A stretch of 64,000 nucleotides of DNA from Mediterranea massiliensis (GCA_015060685.1 SUXZ01000004.1:118640-182639); one strand, 5' to 3'; shown: positions 27,181-34,202, numbered from the stretch's first letter. Notes: generated from the letters alone by a model not told the origin. Numbers and translations: made by a program.

Positions 27181-27304
27181 AACTGACATTCTAATACTTT
27201 TTCCTACTTTTTTGCGTTAAAACGATAAAAAATGTTTTTTCGCCGGGGAAATGTTGACGGAAGGATGACGAAAGATTTCTGTCTTTTTGTCGCGTATCTT
27301 GGCT

Positions 27305-27325
27305 ATAATTGCTAACTTTGCCCCC
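27305..27325 (+). promoter_or_regulatory. Promoter of the asparaginase gene
   Basis: GCTAACTTTGCCCCC contains TAACTTTG (27313-27320), 28 nt upstream of the ATG. Between this and the thr promoter (27180-27300) I see nothing else than AT-rich spacer. Confidence 0.7.
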
Positions 27326-27348
27326 GTAAAAGGATAACAAAATAGGCT

Positions 27349-28386
27349 ATGAGACCAAATAATACTTCCGTTTTGTTAATTTATACCGGTGGCACCATCG
27401 GCATGTTCGAAAATCCCGAAACCGGTGCGTTGGAGAATTTCGACTTCGAGCAATTGCAGAAGCAAGTGCCCGAATTGCAGAAGTTCCCTATCAGTATAGA
27501 CAGCTATCAGTTCAATCCGCCCATCGACTCGTCGGACATGAACCCCGACGCTTGGCGCAAGATTGTGAAGGTGGTGAGCGACAATTACGACCGCTACACA
27601 GGCTTCGTTGTGCTGCACGGCACCGACACCATGGCCTACACCGCCTCGGCGCTTAGCTTCATGCTCGAAGACCTGGGCAAGCCCGTTATCCTTACCGGCT
27701 CGCAGTTGCCCATCGGCGTGTTGCGCACCGACGGCAAGGAAAACCTCATCACCAGCATCGAGATAGCCGCCGCTTGCCATCCCGATGGCAGCCCCATGGT
27801 GCCCGAAGTGTGCGTATTGTTCGAAAATCACTTGATGCGCGGCAACCGCACCACCAAGCTCAATGCCGAAAATTTCAACGCCTTCCGTTCGTACAACTAC
27901 CCCCACTTGGCCGAGATAGGCATCCACATTAAGTACGACTTTATGCAGATACATCGCGAAAAAACACCCTTGCGTCTGCATCCCCACTACCTGCTCGACA
28001 CCAATGTGGCCATCCTAAAGCTCTTCCCCGGCATACAGGAGAACGTAGTCGATGCCATCCTTTCCATCCCCGGTTTGAAAGCCGTTGTGTTGGAGACCTA
28101 CGGCTCGGGCAATGCCCCCCTTAGCGAATGGTTCCTAAGTCGCCTTCGTCGCGCCACCCAAGAGGGAATGGTTATCGTCAACGTCACCCAGTGCAGTGCC
28201 GGCAGCGTGGAGATGGAACGCTACGAAACGGGCTACTACCTGCAACAAGTGGGCGTGGTAAGCGGTTACGACACCACCACCGAGTCGGCCGTCACCAAAC
28301 TGATGTTCCTGCTTGGTCATAACTATGCCCCCGAAGAGGTTCGCCGCCTGATGCAGAAACCCATTGCGGGCGAAATTACGCTTTGA
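27349..28386 (+). CDS. ansA: Type I L-asparaginase
   Basis: The 345-aa protein contains both active-site signatures: YTGGTIGMFE with the nucleophilic Thr, and VLHGTDTMAYTASALSFM. It hydrolyses asparagine to aspartate and ammonia. No signal peptide, so the cytoplasmic type I enzyme is predicted. Codon use is notably GC-rich with many CCC/GCC codons compared with neighbours. It is monocistronic; no convincing terminator is seen in the 55 nt to the convergent DUF5675 gene, which instead carries CAACTGACCAACTGACCAACTGACC word repeats. Confidence 0.93.
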   Translation: MRPNNTSVLLIYTGGTIGMFENPETGALENFDFEQLQKQVPELQKFPISIDSYQFNPPIDSSDMNPDAWRKIVKVVSDNYDRYTGFVVLHGTDTMAYTASALSFMLEDLGKPVILTGSQLPIGVLRTDGKENLITSIEIAAACHPDGSPMVPEVCVLFENHLMRGNRTTKLNAENFNAFRSYNYPHLAEIGIHIKYDFMQIHREKTPLRLHPHYLLDTNVAILKLFPGIQENVVDAILSIPGLKAVVLETYGSGNAPLSEWFLSRLRRATQEGMVIVNVTQCSAGSVEMERYETGYYLQQVGVVSGYDTTTESAVTKLMFLLGHNYAPEEVRRLMQKPIAGEITL

Positions 28387-28441
28387 TGCGTTGCAAAAAA
28401 AACTGACCAACTGACCAACTGACCGCGTTTTTCGTGCGTCG

Positions 28442-28843
28442 TTAATCACTAATCACTATTTCTGCCTCGCCGTTCATCTTCGCCATCAGTGCCTCCAATG
28501 TCCGTTTCGAGTCCGTCAGCATCCCTCGCCGTGTGTTGTGTCCCACAAGGATGCACCCTTGCGTGTCGCGCGGATAGTTGCCGGCATGTATGCGCACCCC
28601 TTCGAAACCAGGCACCCCCACCAGTAGCGGAAGCGTGCGTCCAAATCGTGGCGAGTGCGTCAGCACCACCCGATAGCGCCCTGTAGGGATAGCCGTCTGT
28701 CCCGGCACTTTTCGTTGTGGTTCGTTGGGCGAGTAGCCGCGGTCGGTAGGCTCCAACGTATCACAAAAAGCAACACCATCCACACTCAGCGTGCCGATGG
28801 TGTAATACTTACCCTTAAATCTGCGTTTCAGTAAAAGTTCCAC
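28442..28843 (-). CDS. DUF5675 family protein (murein-linked / phage-lysis associated)
   Basis: The 133-aa protein begins LLLKRRFKGKYYTIGTLSVDG and has IPTGRYRVVLTHSPRF and GVRIHAGNYPRDTQGCILVG. The His and Cys (RIHAGN, GCILVG) are placed like an L,D-transpeptidase-like active site, as expected of DUF5675. No signal peptide. Members often occupy the lysin position in Bacteroidetes prophages and islands, here downstream of smalltalk and HU. Its last codons (IVISD-stop) are encoded by the heptamer word GTGATTAGTGATTAA. Confidence 0.85.
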   Translation of the reverse strand: MELLLKRRFKGKYYTIGTLSVDGVAFCDTLEPTDRGYSPNEPQRKVPGQTAIPTGRYRVVLTHSPRFGRTLPLLVGVPGFEGVRIHAGNYPRDTQGCILVGHNTRRGMLTDSKRTLEALMAKMNGEAEIVISD

Positions 28844-28875
28844 TTTTAAATTAAAAATTAAAAGTTAAAAATTTG

Positions 28876-28902
28876 TTGTAGGGACGCAATACATTGCGTC
28901 CG
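28876..28902. repeat. REP-like palindrome, copy 1 (divergent)
   Basis: TTGTAGGGACGCAATACATTGCGTCCG: inverted GGACGCAAT / ATTGCGTCC. Same frame sequence (TTGTAGGGACG...CGTCCG) as copies at 28920, 29103 and 43482. Confidence 0.7.
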
Positions 28903-28919
28903 AAGTAGTCAAGTAATAT

Positions 28920-28952
28920 TGTAGGGACGTAGCGTGCTGCGTCCGCGTAAAC
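28920..28952. repeat. REP-like palindrome, copy 2
   Basis: TGTAGGGACGTAGCGTGCTGCGTCCGCGTAAAC, directly behind the smalltalk stop codon (minus strand). Confidence 0.75.
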
Positions 28953-28957
28953 CGCCA

Positions 28958-29068
28958 CTACAACATCTGGCATGCCGTTGCACCCAATGCACCCGCAATG
29001 GCCGATGCCACCGCAATGATAATCTTTAGCACCAATTCCCAAGTGCCCTTCTTCTTTTCGTCTGTCAT
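28958..29068 (-). CDS. Smalltalk protein (36 aa, one membrane segment)
   Basis: The reading frame in the track starts at 29158, but the gene is the short MTDEKKKGTWELVLK... starting at 29068. It has a charged N-terminus, one strongly hydrophobic helix (VLKIIIAVASAIAGALGATA) and a short tail. This matches the Bacteroidetes smalltalk family, normally found between an HU-like gene and an amidase or DUF5675 gene, exactly as here. Function is unknown; size, single helix and neighbour make a holin-like or envelope role conceivable (inference). Confidence 0.85.
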   Translation of the reverse strand: MTDEKKKGTWELVLKIIIAVASAIAGALGATACQML

Positions 29069-29102
29069 AATAATTAAAAATTTAAAGTTAAAAATTAATT
29101 CA

Positions 29103-29137
29103 TGTAGGGACGTAGCGTGCTGCGTCCGCCGTAAACA
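29103..29137. repeat. REP-like palindrome, copy 3
   Basis: TGTAGGGACGTAGCGTGCTGCGTCCGCCGTAAAC upstream of the smalltalk start. The remaining sequence to 29351 is non-coding with GC-rich segments. Confidence 0.75.
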
Positions 29138-29310
29138 TCCACGCAAACACGCCGCCATGGCTAAAGGGCCTTGGCGTAGGTGCGTCGGTGAGGGCTTTGC
29201 CAGAAGCGGGAAAGGAGGTTTTGTCTGAGCACGTAGTGCGAGTTTTAGCTCCGTCCGCTAATGGCTTTGCCCGAATAGCACCGAAGACACCAGCCCTTGA
29301 TTTTTCTTTT

Positions 29311-29345
29311 GTCACTTTTCTTTGTATCAAGACAAAGGAAAAGTG
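29311..29345 (-). terminator. Long hairpin downstream of the HU-like gene
   Basis: CACTTTTCTTTGT-ATCAAG-ACAAAGGAAAAGTG forms an approximately 13-bp stem a few nt past the HU stop. On the minus strand it is followed by ACAAAAGAAAAATC rather than a pure T-run, so it may be an mRNA-stabilising or weak termination hairpin. Confidence 0.5.
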
Positions 29346-29351
29346 AATAAA

Positions 29352-29855
29352 TTATCCGAGAGGATCAAGAACGTCATCGCCGTTGCCGGAATCGCCGCCG
29401 GTATCCGGATCGGTCGGTTCACCCTCGGCACCGGGAGCCGTGGCCACACCATCCATGCGTCCGAAGTTGTAGCCGTTGGACAATGCGCGGGTAGATACCG
29501 TGCCATCGATGTTCTTCTTTGCCGAAGGGCGGAAGATAATCTTCAAACGCGCACCGTTGGCGGTCACATCCTCAGCCTTTTCCACACCGTTGCCGCTGTT
29601 GTTCAAGGTGGGCGCAAACGAGCCGAGGCCATCGAGGAACACCGAGTTGCCGTTCGCCAAGTAGCGTTGGATAACGCCCGGAAGGTTCTTCACCACGTTG
29701 TAGGTATCACCAGGCGAGAGCGAACTCAACTCGGCCAAGTCGTTGGCAATCTGTTCCAACTTCACACTGCCGGTGAGTACAATCATGGGATGATACAACT
29801 TCTTTCCCTCTTTGTTTGCAAATACTGCTTGTCGTGCTTTGTAAATTACTGCCAT
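29352..29855 (-). CDS. HU/IHF-like DNA-binding protein with extended acidic C-terminus
   Basis: The 167-aa protein resembles the Bacteroidetes HU-family variant found beside smalltalk: YKARQAVFANKEGKKLYHPMIVLTG..., VKLEQIANDLAELSSLSPGDTYNVVKNLPGVIQRYLANGNSVFLDGLGSF, then the DNA-arm-like region and ARLKIIFRPSAKKN. The tail after about residue 135 is low-complexity, Gly/Asp/Pro-rich (GAEGEPTDPDTGGDSGNGDDV). It should bend or coat DNA. It is the first gene of the minus-strand unit HU - smalltalk - DUF5675. Its promoter lies beyond a heptamer array, which becomes its 5' leader. Confidence 0.88.
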   Translation of the reverse strand: MAVIYKARQAVFANKEGKKLYHPMIVLTGSVKLEQIANDLAELSSLSPGDTYNVVKNLPGVIQRYLANGNSVFLDGLGSFAPTLNNSGNGVEKAEDVTANGARLKIIFRPSAKKNIDGTVSTRALSNGYNFGRMDGVATAPGAEGEPTDPDTGGDSGNGDDVLDPLG

Positions 29856-29865
29856 AGTTCGGTTA

Positions 29866-29942
29866 AATTAAAAATTAAAAATTAAAAATTAAAAGTTAAA
29901 TAAAGTAGTCAAGTAGTTAGTAGTCAAGTAGTCAAGTAGGAT
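29866..29942. repeat. AATTAAAAATT and GTAGTCAA word repeats
   Basis: Four-fold AATTAAAA repeats are followed by AAGTAGTCAAGTAGTTAGTAGTCAAGTAGTCAAGTAGG. Both lie in the leader region of the HU gene (minus strand). Confidence 0.75.
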
Positions 29943-29951
29943 AGTGTGGCC

Positions 29952-30125
29952 ATCACTAATCACTAATCGCTAACCGCTAATCACTAACCGTCATCACTAA
30001 CCGCTAACCGCTAATCACTAATCACTAACCGCTAATCACTAATCACTAACCGCTAATCACTAATCACTAACCGCTAACCGCTAATCACTAATCACTAACC
30101 GCTAACCGCTAACCGCTAACCGCTA
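29952..30125. repeat. Two-word heptamer array (24 units) in the HU-gene leader
   Basis: Tandem array built from ATCACTA and ACCGCTA (one ATCGCTA variant and one 6-nt slip ACCGTC). Five units run 29952-29986, one unit 29993-29999, then 18 uninterrupted units 30000-30125 in the order CCTTCTTCTTCCTTCCCC (C = ACCGCTA, T = ATCACTA). It lies between the HU promoter at 30135-30142 and the HU start codon, so it is predicted to be transcribed as 5' leader. Confidence 0.95.
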
Positions 30126-30130
30126 ACTAC

Positions 30131-30160
30131 ACTGCAAATATACAACATCGGGTAGGGGGT
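30131..30160 (-). promoter_or_regulatory. Promoter of the HU - smalltalk - DUF5675 unit
   Basis: Minus strand TTGTATATTTGCAG contains TATATTTG (30135-30142), with TTGACA about 20 nt upstream. Transcription would start at about 30128, the edge of the heptamer array. Confidence 0.7.
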
Positions 30161-30190
30161 TGTCAAGTAAATCGGCGGATAGATTTTTTA

Positions 30191-30218
30191 TTAACATTTG
30201 CCCTGCTCCAAATGTTAA
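30191..30218. repeat. Perfect 10-bp inverted repeat
   Basis: TTAACATTTG-CCCTGCTC-CAAATGTTAA, about 50 nt upstream of the HU promoter. It could be an operator; neither side has a terminator-like T-run. Confidence 0.6.
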
Positions 30219-30332
30219 AAGAATCCTTTCTGCCTGCCGAACGCACACCGCGCGCGCACGGAATCTTTTTCGCGGAGCTGCGCTGTGCTTTCGGTGGATG
30301 GGTGGTTTCCTTGTCGTCTTCCGAGCACAAAA

Positions 30333-30530
30333 AGTTCACAGTTATCTCAGTTCACAGTTTATTTTTCGCGCTATGCACCTCCAATAAGCAGCGAAAAACT
30401 ACTTGTAAAGATATTTCATTATATATAATATATTATATATATTATTATATAATCATTCGGGTTCATCTTTTCTTCGGGATTGAAAGGGGGTATGCAAAAA
30501 AATAACTGTGAACTGAGATAACTGTGACAT
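30333..30530. repeat. Long inverted repeat around an A+T-only core
   Basis: The left arm CACAGTTATCTCAGTTCACAG (from about 30337) and right arm ending at about 30527 are reverse complements over about 29 nt with one indel. AGTTCACAGTT occurs twice in the left arm (30333, 30350), iteron-like. Between them is an almost pure A/T stretch (ATATATAATATATTATAT, about 30418-30452). No gene is convincing in 30143-30680. Confidence 0.7.
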
Positions 30531-30677
30531 TTTACCCCGAAATTGTACGATATTGCCAAGTCTTTGTACGATTCTGCATGGTCTGTTTGCGAAATAAAGT
30601 GGTATATTGCCGCGCACGCGAGGAAATAAATAAGGCGAATAAAAATTTACGGGAATCTGCTTGCGGTTCAAAATATT

Positions 30678-30692
30678 ATCCCTATATTTGCA
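30678..30692 (+). promoter_or_regulatory. Promoter upstream of the G-tract ORF and fimbrillin unit
   Basis: TCCCTATATTTGCAAG contains TATATTTG (30683-30690). Confidence 0.65.
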
Positions 30693-30712
30693 AGCACAAC
30701 AATTTATTAACC

Positions 30713-30802
30713 ATGGGAATAGCAAAGAAATTAACACAAATTAACAAAATGGGGGGGGGTAAAAATTCCCACCTCACCGGCGTGTTGCGTTGCTATTCAT
30801 AA
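30713..30802 (+). CDS. Possible 29-aa leader ORF with a G9 tract
   Basis: ATG about 16 nt after the predicted transcription start reads MGIAKKLTQINKMGGGKNSHLTGVLRCYS. Nine consecutive G (30751-30759) lie mid-ORF: ten G would stop it at once, eight would extend it into the downstream hairpin. It may not be a real gene; the promoter, short leader and strong terminator behind it are the only support. Confidence 0.3.
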   Translation: MGIAKKLTQINKMGGGKNSHLTGVLRCYS

Positions 30803-30830
30803 CCCCATAATCCCCCTTACAAGCATTTCT

Positions 30831-30877
30831 GGGCGGTTTGCTGCATCTTTTCCCCGATGCAGTAGGCCGCCCTTTTT
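30831..30877 (+). terminator. Strong hairpin with T-run upstream of the 46-aa gene
   Basis: GGGCGG-TTTG-CTGCATC / GATGCAG-TAGG-CCGCCC followed by TTTTTG. It separates the promoter at 30683 from the 46-aa peptide and fimbrillin genes, which lack another clear promoter, so it may act as an attenuator. Confidence 0.85.
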
Positions 30878-30952
30878 GTGTTGATTTGCAAACGATGGGA
30901 CTCCATAAACCGGAACATTTTTAATAGATAAACTAATATAAACAACTAAAAA

Positions 30953-31093
30953 ATGAATGAAAAAATGAAAGAAACAGTGTTTCAAGACTACGAAGCTCCA
31001 CAGGTGGAGATAGTAGAAGTAGAGGTGGAACAAGGCTTCCAAGCCAGTGGCGACCCACGCGATTATGGATATGGCGACCATTTTAGTAACTAA
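30953..31093 (+). CDS. Acidic 46-aa peptide upstream of a surface lipoprotein
   Basis: Too short for the track. MNEKMKETVFQDYEAPQVEIVEVEVEQGF... then QASGDPRDYGYGDHFSN and a stop, 3 nt before the lipoprotein start. The shape is a short basic/polar start, a Y-x-A/K-P-x-x-E-hydrophobic core of alternating V/E (beta-strand-like), and a small-residue motif (QASGD) before a Gly/Asp/Tyr tail. Similar unannotated small proteins occur widely in Bacteroidales by my recollection. No known function; a precursor-peptide-like layout is tempting but no modifying enzyme is adjacent. Confidence 0.6.
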   Translation: MNEKMKETVFQDYEAPQVEIVEVEVEQGFQASGDPRDYGYGDHFSN

Positions 31094-31096
31094 ACA

Positions 31097-32644
31097 ATGA
31101 CAGCTATGAAACGATTTTTTATCTACACATTGATTTGCTCGTTGACAGCTCTAATGGGTTGCGACAAGAACGACGAGGTAATGAACAACCTTGCAACAAC
31201 AAACGGCAAGAAAGTGACCGTAACCGCCAATATTCAAGGCGATGCAGCTACACGTGTGACACTGACGCAAAACGATGCCGACCCCACTAAACCTTTCGTA
31301 AAAGTGGATTGGAATGCAAGCGGCGAAACATTCAACGCTTATGCGAAAGGAGGAACAACACCTATCGTCTTTACACAAACTGCCGACACAGAAGACAGCA
31401 AGAACCTGTTCGAAGGCACGCTGAACGGAACAGCTCCGTACACCCTTTACTATGGCGACAAGGAATATAACCTCTCTGCACAAGACGGCACGCTGAACGA
31501 GGCGTATGTATTGATGCAAGCTACGGCTACCGACTTTAGCACCACCATCGACTTTGAACACAAAACAGCTATTCTGAAGCCTACATTCATCAAGGTGGAC
31601 GATGCAGTGCTTGCCAACAACACCATTACCAAAATCGTAATGGAGGGCATTAAGAACCCGACAGCAACAACTGAATCAGGAAGCATCACTGTAACGCCAT
31701 CGGCTTTAGGGGATATTTACATCTTCCTACCGGCATTCGAAAGCTATACAGCTGACCATACCTTTACCTTCATTGTTACCGCTGGTGGTCAGGACTACAA
31801 AGCTACACTTACCATCCCTAATGGGAAAAGCATCGAAGCCGGTAAGTTCTATACCGCTGCCATTACTATTGCAGCGATTCCTTACCTCACTTTCACGGCT
31901 CAGGGAGAGCAGACGTTTAAGATGAAAATTAATGGGGAAAATTATACTTTACCCAATACTTTGCAATACTCCGTAGGCGGTAGCGCTTGGACACAACTCA
32001 CTGCAGGTGAATCAATCATTTTTGGTGGAGCAAACGGCAACTTACGCTTACGTGGAAAGAGCAGCACAGGTACGGCTAAAGATGATATGGATTTTAGTTA
32101 TATAGAATTTGGAAATAGCACTCCCGTAGCTTGTACAGGCGATATTCGTACCTTGGTGGATTGGAAAGACTATGAAAATGCCGTCACAAGCAGTGCACGC
32201 TTCATTGGCTTATTCTTCGGATGTAGTGATTTGACTACAGCCCCCGCTCTTCCGTCTACTACCTTGGCGGAAGATTGCTATGTTGGCATGTTCCGAGGTT
32301 GCACCTCGCTAACTACTGCCCCCGCCCTTCCGGCTACTACTTTGAAGAATAATTGCTATGCTCTTATGTTCTATGGTTGCACCTCGCTAGCTACTGCCCC
32401 CACCCTTCCGGCTACTACCTTGGCAAATAATTGCTATGCTAGTATGTTCTATGGTTGCACCTCACTAAATAGTATCACCATGCTGGCTACGGACATCAGT
32501 GCTAGCGATTGTTTGCAGAGATGGGTACAAAATGTGGCTGCAACGGGTACATTTACCAAAGCCGCAGCAATGACATCGCTACCTACCGGTAAAAACGGCA
32601 TCCCCGAAGGATGGACGGTACAAGATTATTCCGTAACTCCATAA
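31097..32644 (+). CDS. Fimbrillin-like lipoprotein with C-terminal leucine-rich-type repeats
   Basis: The 515-aa protein (ATG at 31097 or 31106) begins MKRFFIYTLICSLTALMGCDKND, a signal peptide with lipobox ALMGC. Residues about 35-265 resemble the FimA/Mfa-like fimbrillin N-terminal domain (VTVTANIQGDAATRVTLTQND; GKFYTAAITI). Residues about 375-460 are 26-residue BspA/DUF285-like repeats (GCTSLTTAPALPATTLKNNCYALMFY). The end TSLPTGKNGIPEGWTVQDY resembles tails of Bacteroidetes surface repeat proteins. A surface-exposed adhesin or non-canonical pilus tip is inferred. Followed by a clean terminator. Confidence 0.8.
   Translation: MTAMKRFFIYTLICSLTALMGCDKNDEVMNNLATTNGKKVTVTANIQGDAATRVTLTQNDADPTKPFVKVDWNASGETFNAYAKGGTTPIVFTQTADTEDSKNLFEGTLNGTAPYTLYYGDKEYNLSAQDGTLNEAYVLMQATATDFSTTIDFEHKTAILKPTFIKVDDAVLANNTITKIVMEGIKNPTATTESGSITVTPSALGDIYIFLPAFESYTADHTFTFIVTAGGQDYKATLTIPNGKSIEAGKFYTAAITIAAIPYLTFTAQGEQTFKMKINGENYTLPNTLQYSVGGSAWTQLTAGESIIFGGANGNLRLRGKSSTGTAKDDMDFSYIEFGNSTPVACTGDIRTLVDWKDYENAVTSSARFIGLFFGCSDLTTAPALPSTTLAEDCYVGMFRGCTSLTTAPALPATTLKNNCYALMFYGCTSLATAPTLPATTLANNCYASMFYGCTSLNSITMLATDISASDCLQRWVQNVAATGTFTKAAAMTSLPTGKNGIPEGWTVQDYSVTP
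32219..32470 (+). repeat. 78-bp tandem coding repeats in the fimbrillin/LRR gene
   Basis: Units begin at 32219, 32297 and 32375, with a partial one at 32453. Units 2 and 3 are nearly identical at DNA level (GGTTGCACCTCGCTA...), unit 1 more diverged. Because 78 is a multiple of 3, unit gain or loss would keep the frame and change length only. Confidence 0.85.
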
Positions 32645-32663
32645 TAAAATCATATTTCCCCAT

Positions 32664-32697
32664 AAAAAGCTACTTCCATTGGAGGTAGCTTTTTTGT
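32664..32697 (+). terminator. Terminator of the fimbrillin-like gene
   Basis: AAGCTACTTCC / GGAGGTAGCTT followed by TTTTTTG. Confidence 0.92.
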
Positions 32698-32784
32698 TGC
32701 AAAGATACATCTACGAATAAGGTTTAGGGGTGTTGAAAATTTGTTGAAAACTTCTGCCTATTTTATATTGCGCGAGCGAAATTT

Positions 32785-32803
32785 TCCATTTATATTTGCA
32801 CGG
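32785..32803 (+). promoter_or_regulatory. Promoter of the 426-aa gene
   Basis: CCATTTATATTTGCACGG contains TATATTTG about 30 nt upstream of the ATG. Confidence 0.65.
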
Positions 32804-32828
32804 AATAAAAAGAGTTTAGTCAATAAAA

Positions 32829-34109
32829 ATGAGTCTCACTACAGCACATATCGTTGGCCTTCGCTACTACTTACAAGAGCCCCTCTTGACATCCTTGTTG
32901 AGCTGCACGGATGCATCGCAATTGCCTTGGCAGAACAAGCCGGTCTATCTAATGACCGACAAGGAATGCGAGCAGGACGATAGCGCTGTTTTGGCGTGCG
33001 ACGAAGTCGGCTTGCCGCTTGGTCACATCAGTCACATAGAGGCTCCGCACGTTGCTCAGCAATTGGGGAACGACATCACCTCTATCATCGAAGGTAATAT
33101 AATTGGCGTAGATGCTACGCGCCGTTCGCTCATCATAAAGCTGAAAAATGAGGTTGCCAAGTTGCAGCAGCCGCACACCGCCATTACGATACAAATTGAT
33201 GGAGTGGCGAAGATGAACATAAAATGGCCTAAGAAGCTAGCCGACGCCAATCGAGCGCTGACCATAGCTAGCGGCATGACCGAGAAGTATGCCGATTGGA
33301 ACGATACCTGTCAGCGTGTGTTCGACAACTTGATGCAGACAACCCTTTGCGACTTATCGAGCGAAACGTATCGTAAGCGAGTAGCACTGGCCGAGGCGTG
33401 TAAAAACAAAGCCGATGAGCGGTGGAAGCAAATGGGCGATAGGCTATTTGCGCTTATCGATCACATGGGTGGTGACGAGTTGATGCAGCGTTGGCTGGCG
33501 TGCGAATTGCCGCAATTATTGGCCGACGCAAAGGTGCAAAACGCCGTAAACAACTATGCCGAATATACCACACAGCAGTGTTACGATGCGTTGTTGAAAT
33601 TTCCCTGCGAGTTGGGGCGTATATGGTTGTCGGGCAATAAGATGCTCTTTGCCAAGCGTCTATATTACACCAAGATATCCTTCGAATCGATGTTGCAACT
33701 GCTTGTGCTCATTGCTATGAATAGCGAACACACCTCAATCGCTACGTCAAATCAAACCGTAAGCCGTTCGGGCAGCATAAGCAAAGAACAGCGCATTGCA
33801 CAAGCCATCCTCGAGGTGCAACCGCTCATCAAGCAGAAAGGACATTGGCTTGCCATCTACCGCATCTTGGCGGACGAAGGCCTTGTGAACAACTACTCCG
33901 AATTGGCAAACTATGTGCACTCCACATTAGGCATCGACGCCAGTCTGCTGTCCAAACCCATCAATGCTGATACCATTGGCAAAGCAGCCATCAGCAAGGG
34001 GCTACCGCAAGATAAATCGTTTGCCTATTGGGAAACCAATCAAAAGCGCAACAACATTGCTACGCTCTATGGCATAGCCAGCGAGTTTAAGGCGTTGGCT
34101 GGGCTGTAA
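32829..34109 (+). CDS. Hypothetical protein, 426 aa (possible HIRAN-like N-terminus)
   Basis: Not recognised with confidence. The first about 90 residues (NKPVYLMTDKECEQDDSAVLACDEVG, PLGHISHIEAPHVAQQLGN) recall HIRAN domains, which have a D-N-x-A-V-x-V / G-x-L-G-Y-I pattern and bind DNA ends; this is a weak match. The middle is helical and charged, rich in Trp/Leu (DERWKQMGDRLFALIDHMGGDELMQRW). The C-terminal third (ISKEQRIAQAILEVQPLIKQKGHWLAIYRILADEGLVNNYSELANYVHS) could be a small helical DNA-associated domain. Context: ahead of an OB-like protein and a primase-like protein on the same strand. Confidence 0.8.
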   Translation: MSLTTAHIVGLRYYLQEPLLTSLLSCTDASQLPWQNKPVYLMTDKECEQDDSAVLACDEVGLPLGHISHIEAPHVAQQLGNDITSIIEGNIIGVDATRRSLIIKLKNEVAKLQQPHTAITIQIDGVAKMNIKWPKKLADANRALTIASGMTEKYADWNDTCQRVFDNLMQTTLCDLSSETYRKRVALAEACKNKADERWKQMGDRLFALIDHMGGDELMQRWLACELPQLLADAKVQNAVNNYAEYTTQQCYDALLKFPCELGRIWLSGNKMLFAKRLYYTKISFESMLQLLVLIAMNSEHTSIATSNQTVSRSGSISKEQRIAQAILEVQPLIKQKGHWLAIYRILADEGLVNNYSELANYVHSTLGIDASLLSKPINADTIGKAAISKGLPQDKSFAYWETNQKRNNIATLYGIASEFKALAGL

Positions 34110-34113
34110 AATT

Positions 34114-34157
34114 CCGATTTTATTCGGATAATCCTCCGATTTTATTCCGATAATCCT
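34114..34157. repeat. 22-bp direct repeat pair
   Basis: CCGATTTTATTCGGATAATCCT and CCGATTTTATTCCGATAATCCT in tandem (one mismatch), just behind the 426-aa gene. The first unit folds back as TCCGA-TTTTAT-TCGGA. A decayed third unit follows (CCGCTCTATTCCGAT). Confidence 0.8.
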
Positions 34158-34202
34158 ATTTTTTTCCGCTCTATTCCGATTGCTTGCCTAACGCAGTTGG
34201 CA

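Noticed and set aside
29952-30125. CRISPR array
   Set aside because: Units are 7 nt without spacers and no cas genes are present; it is a simple tandem array.
30160-30387. 75-aa ORF upstream of the iteron-like repeat
   Set aside because: No promoter, no family resemblance, and it overlaps the inverted repeats.
30524-30802. 92-aa ORF ending in the G-tract peptide
   Set aside because: Its first two thirds lie upstream of the -7 promoter; only the short ORF from 30713 could be transcribed.
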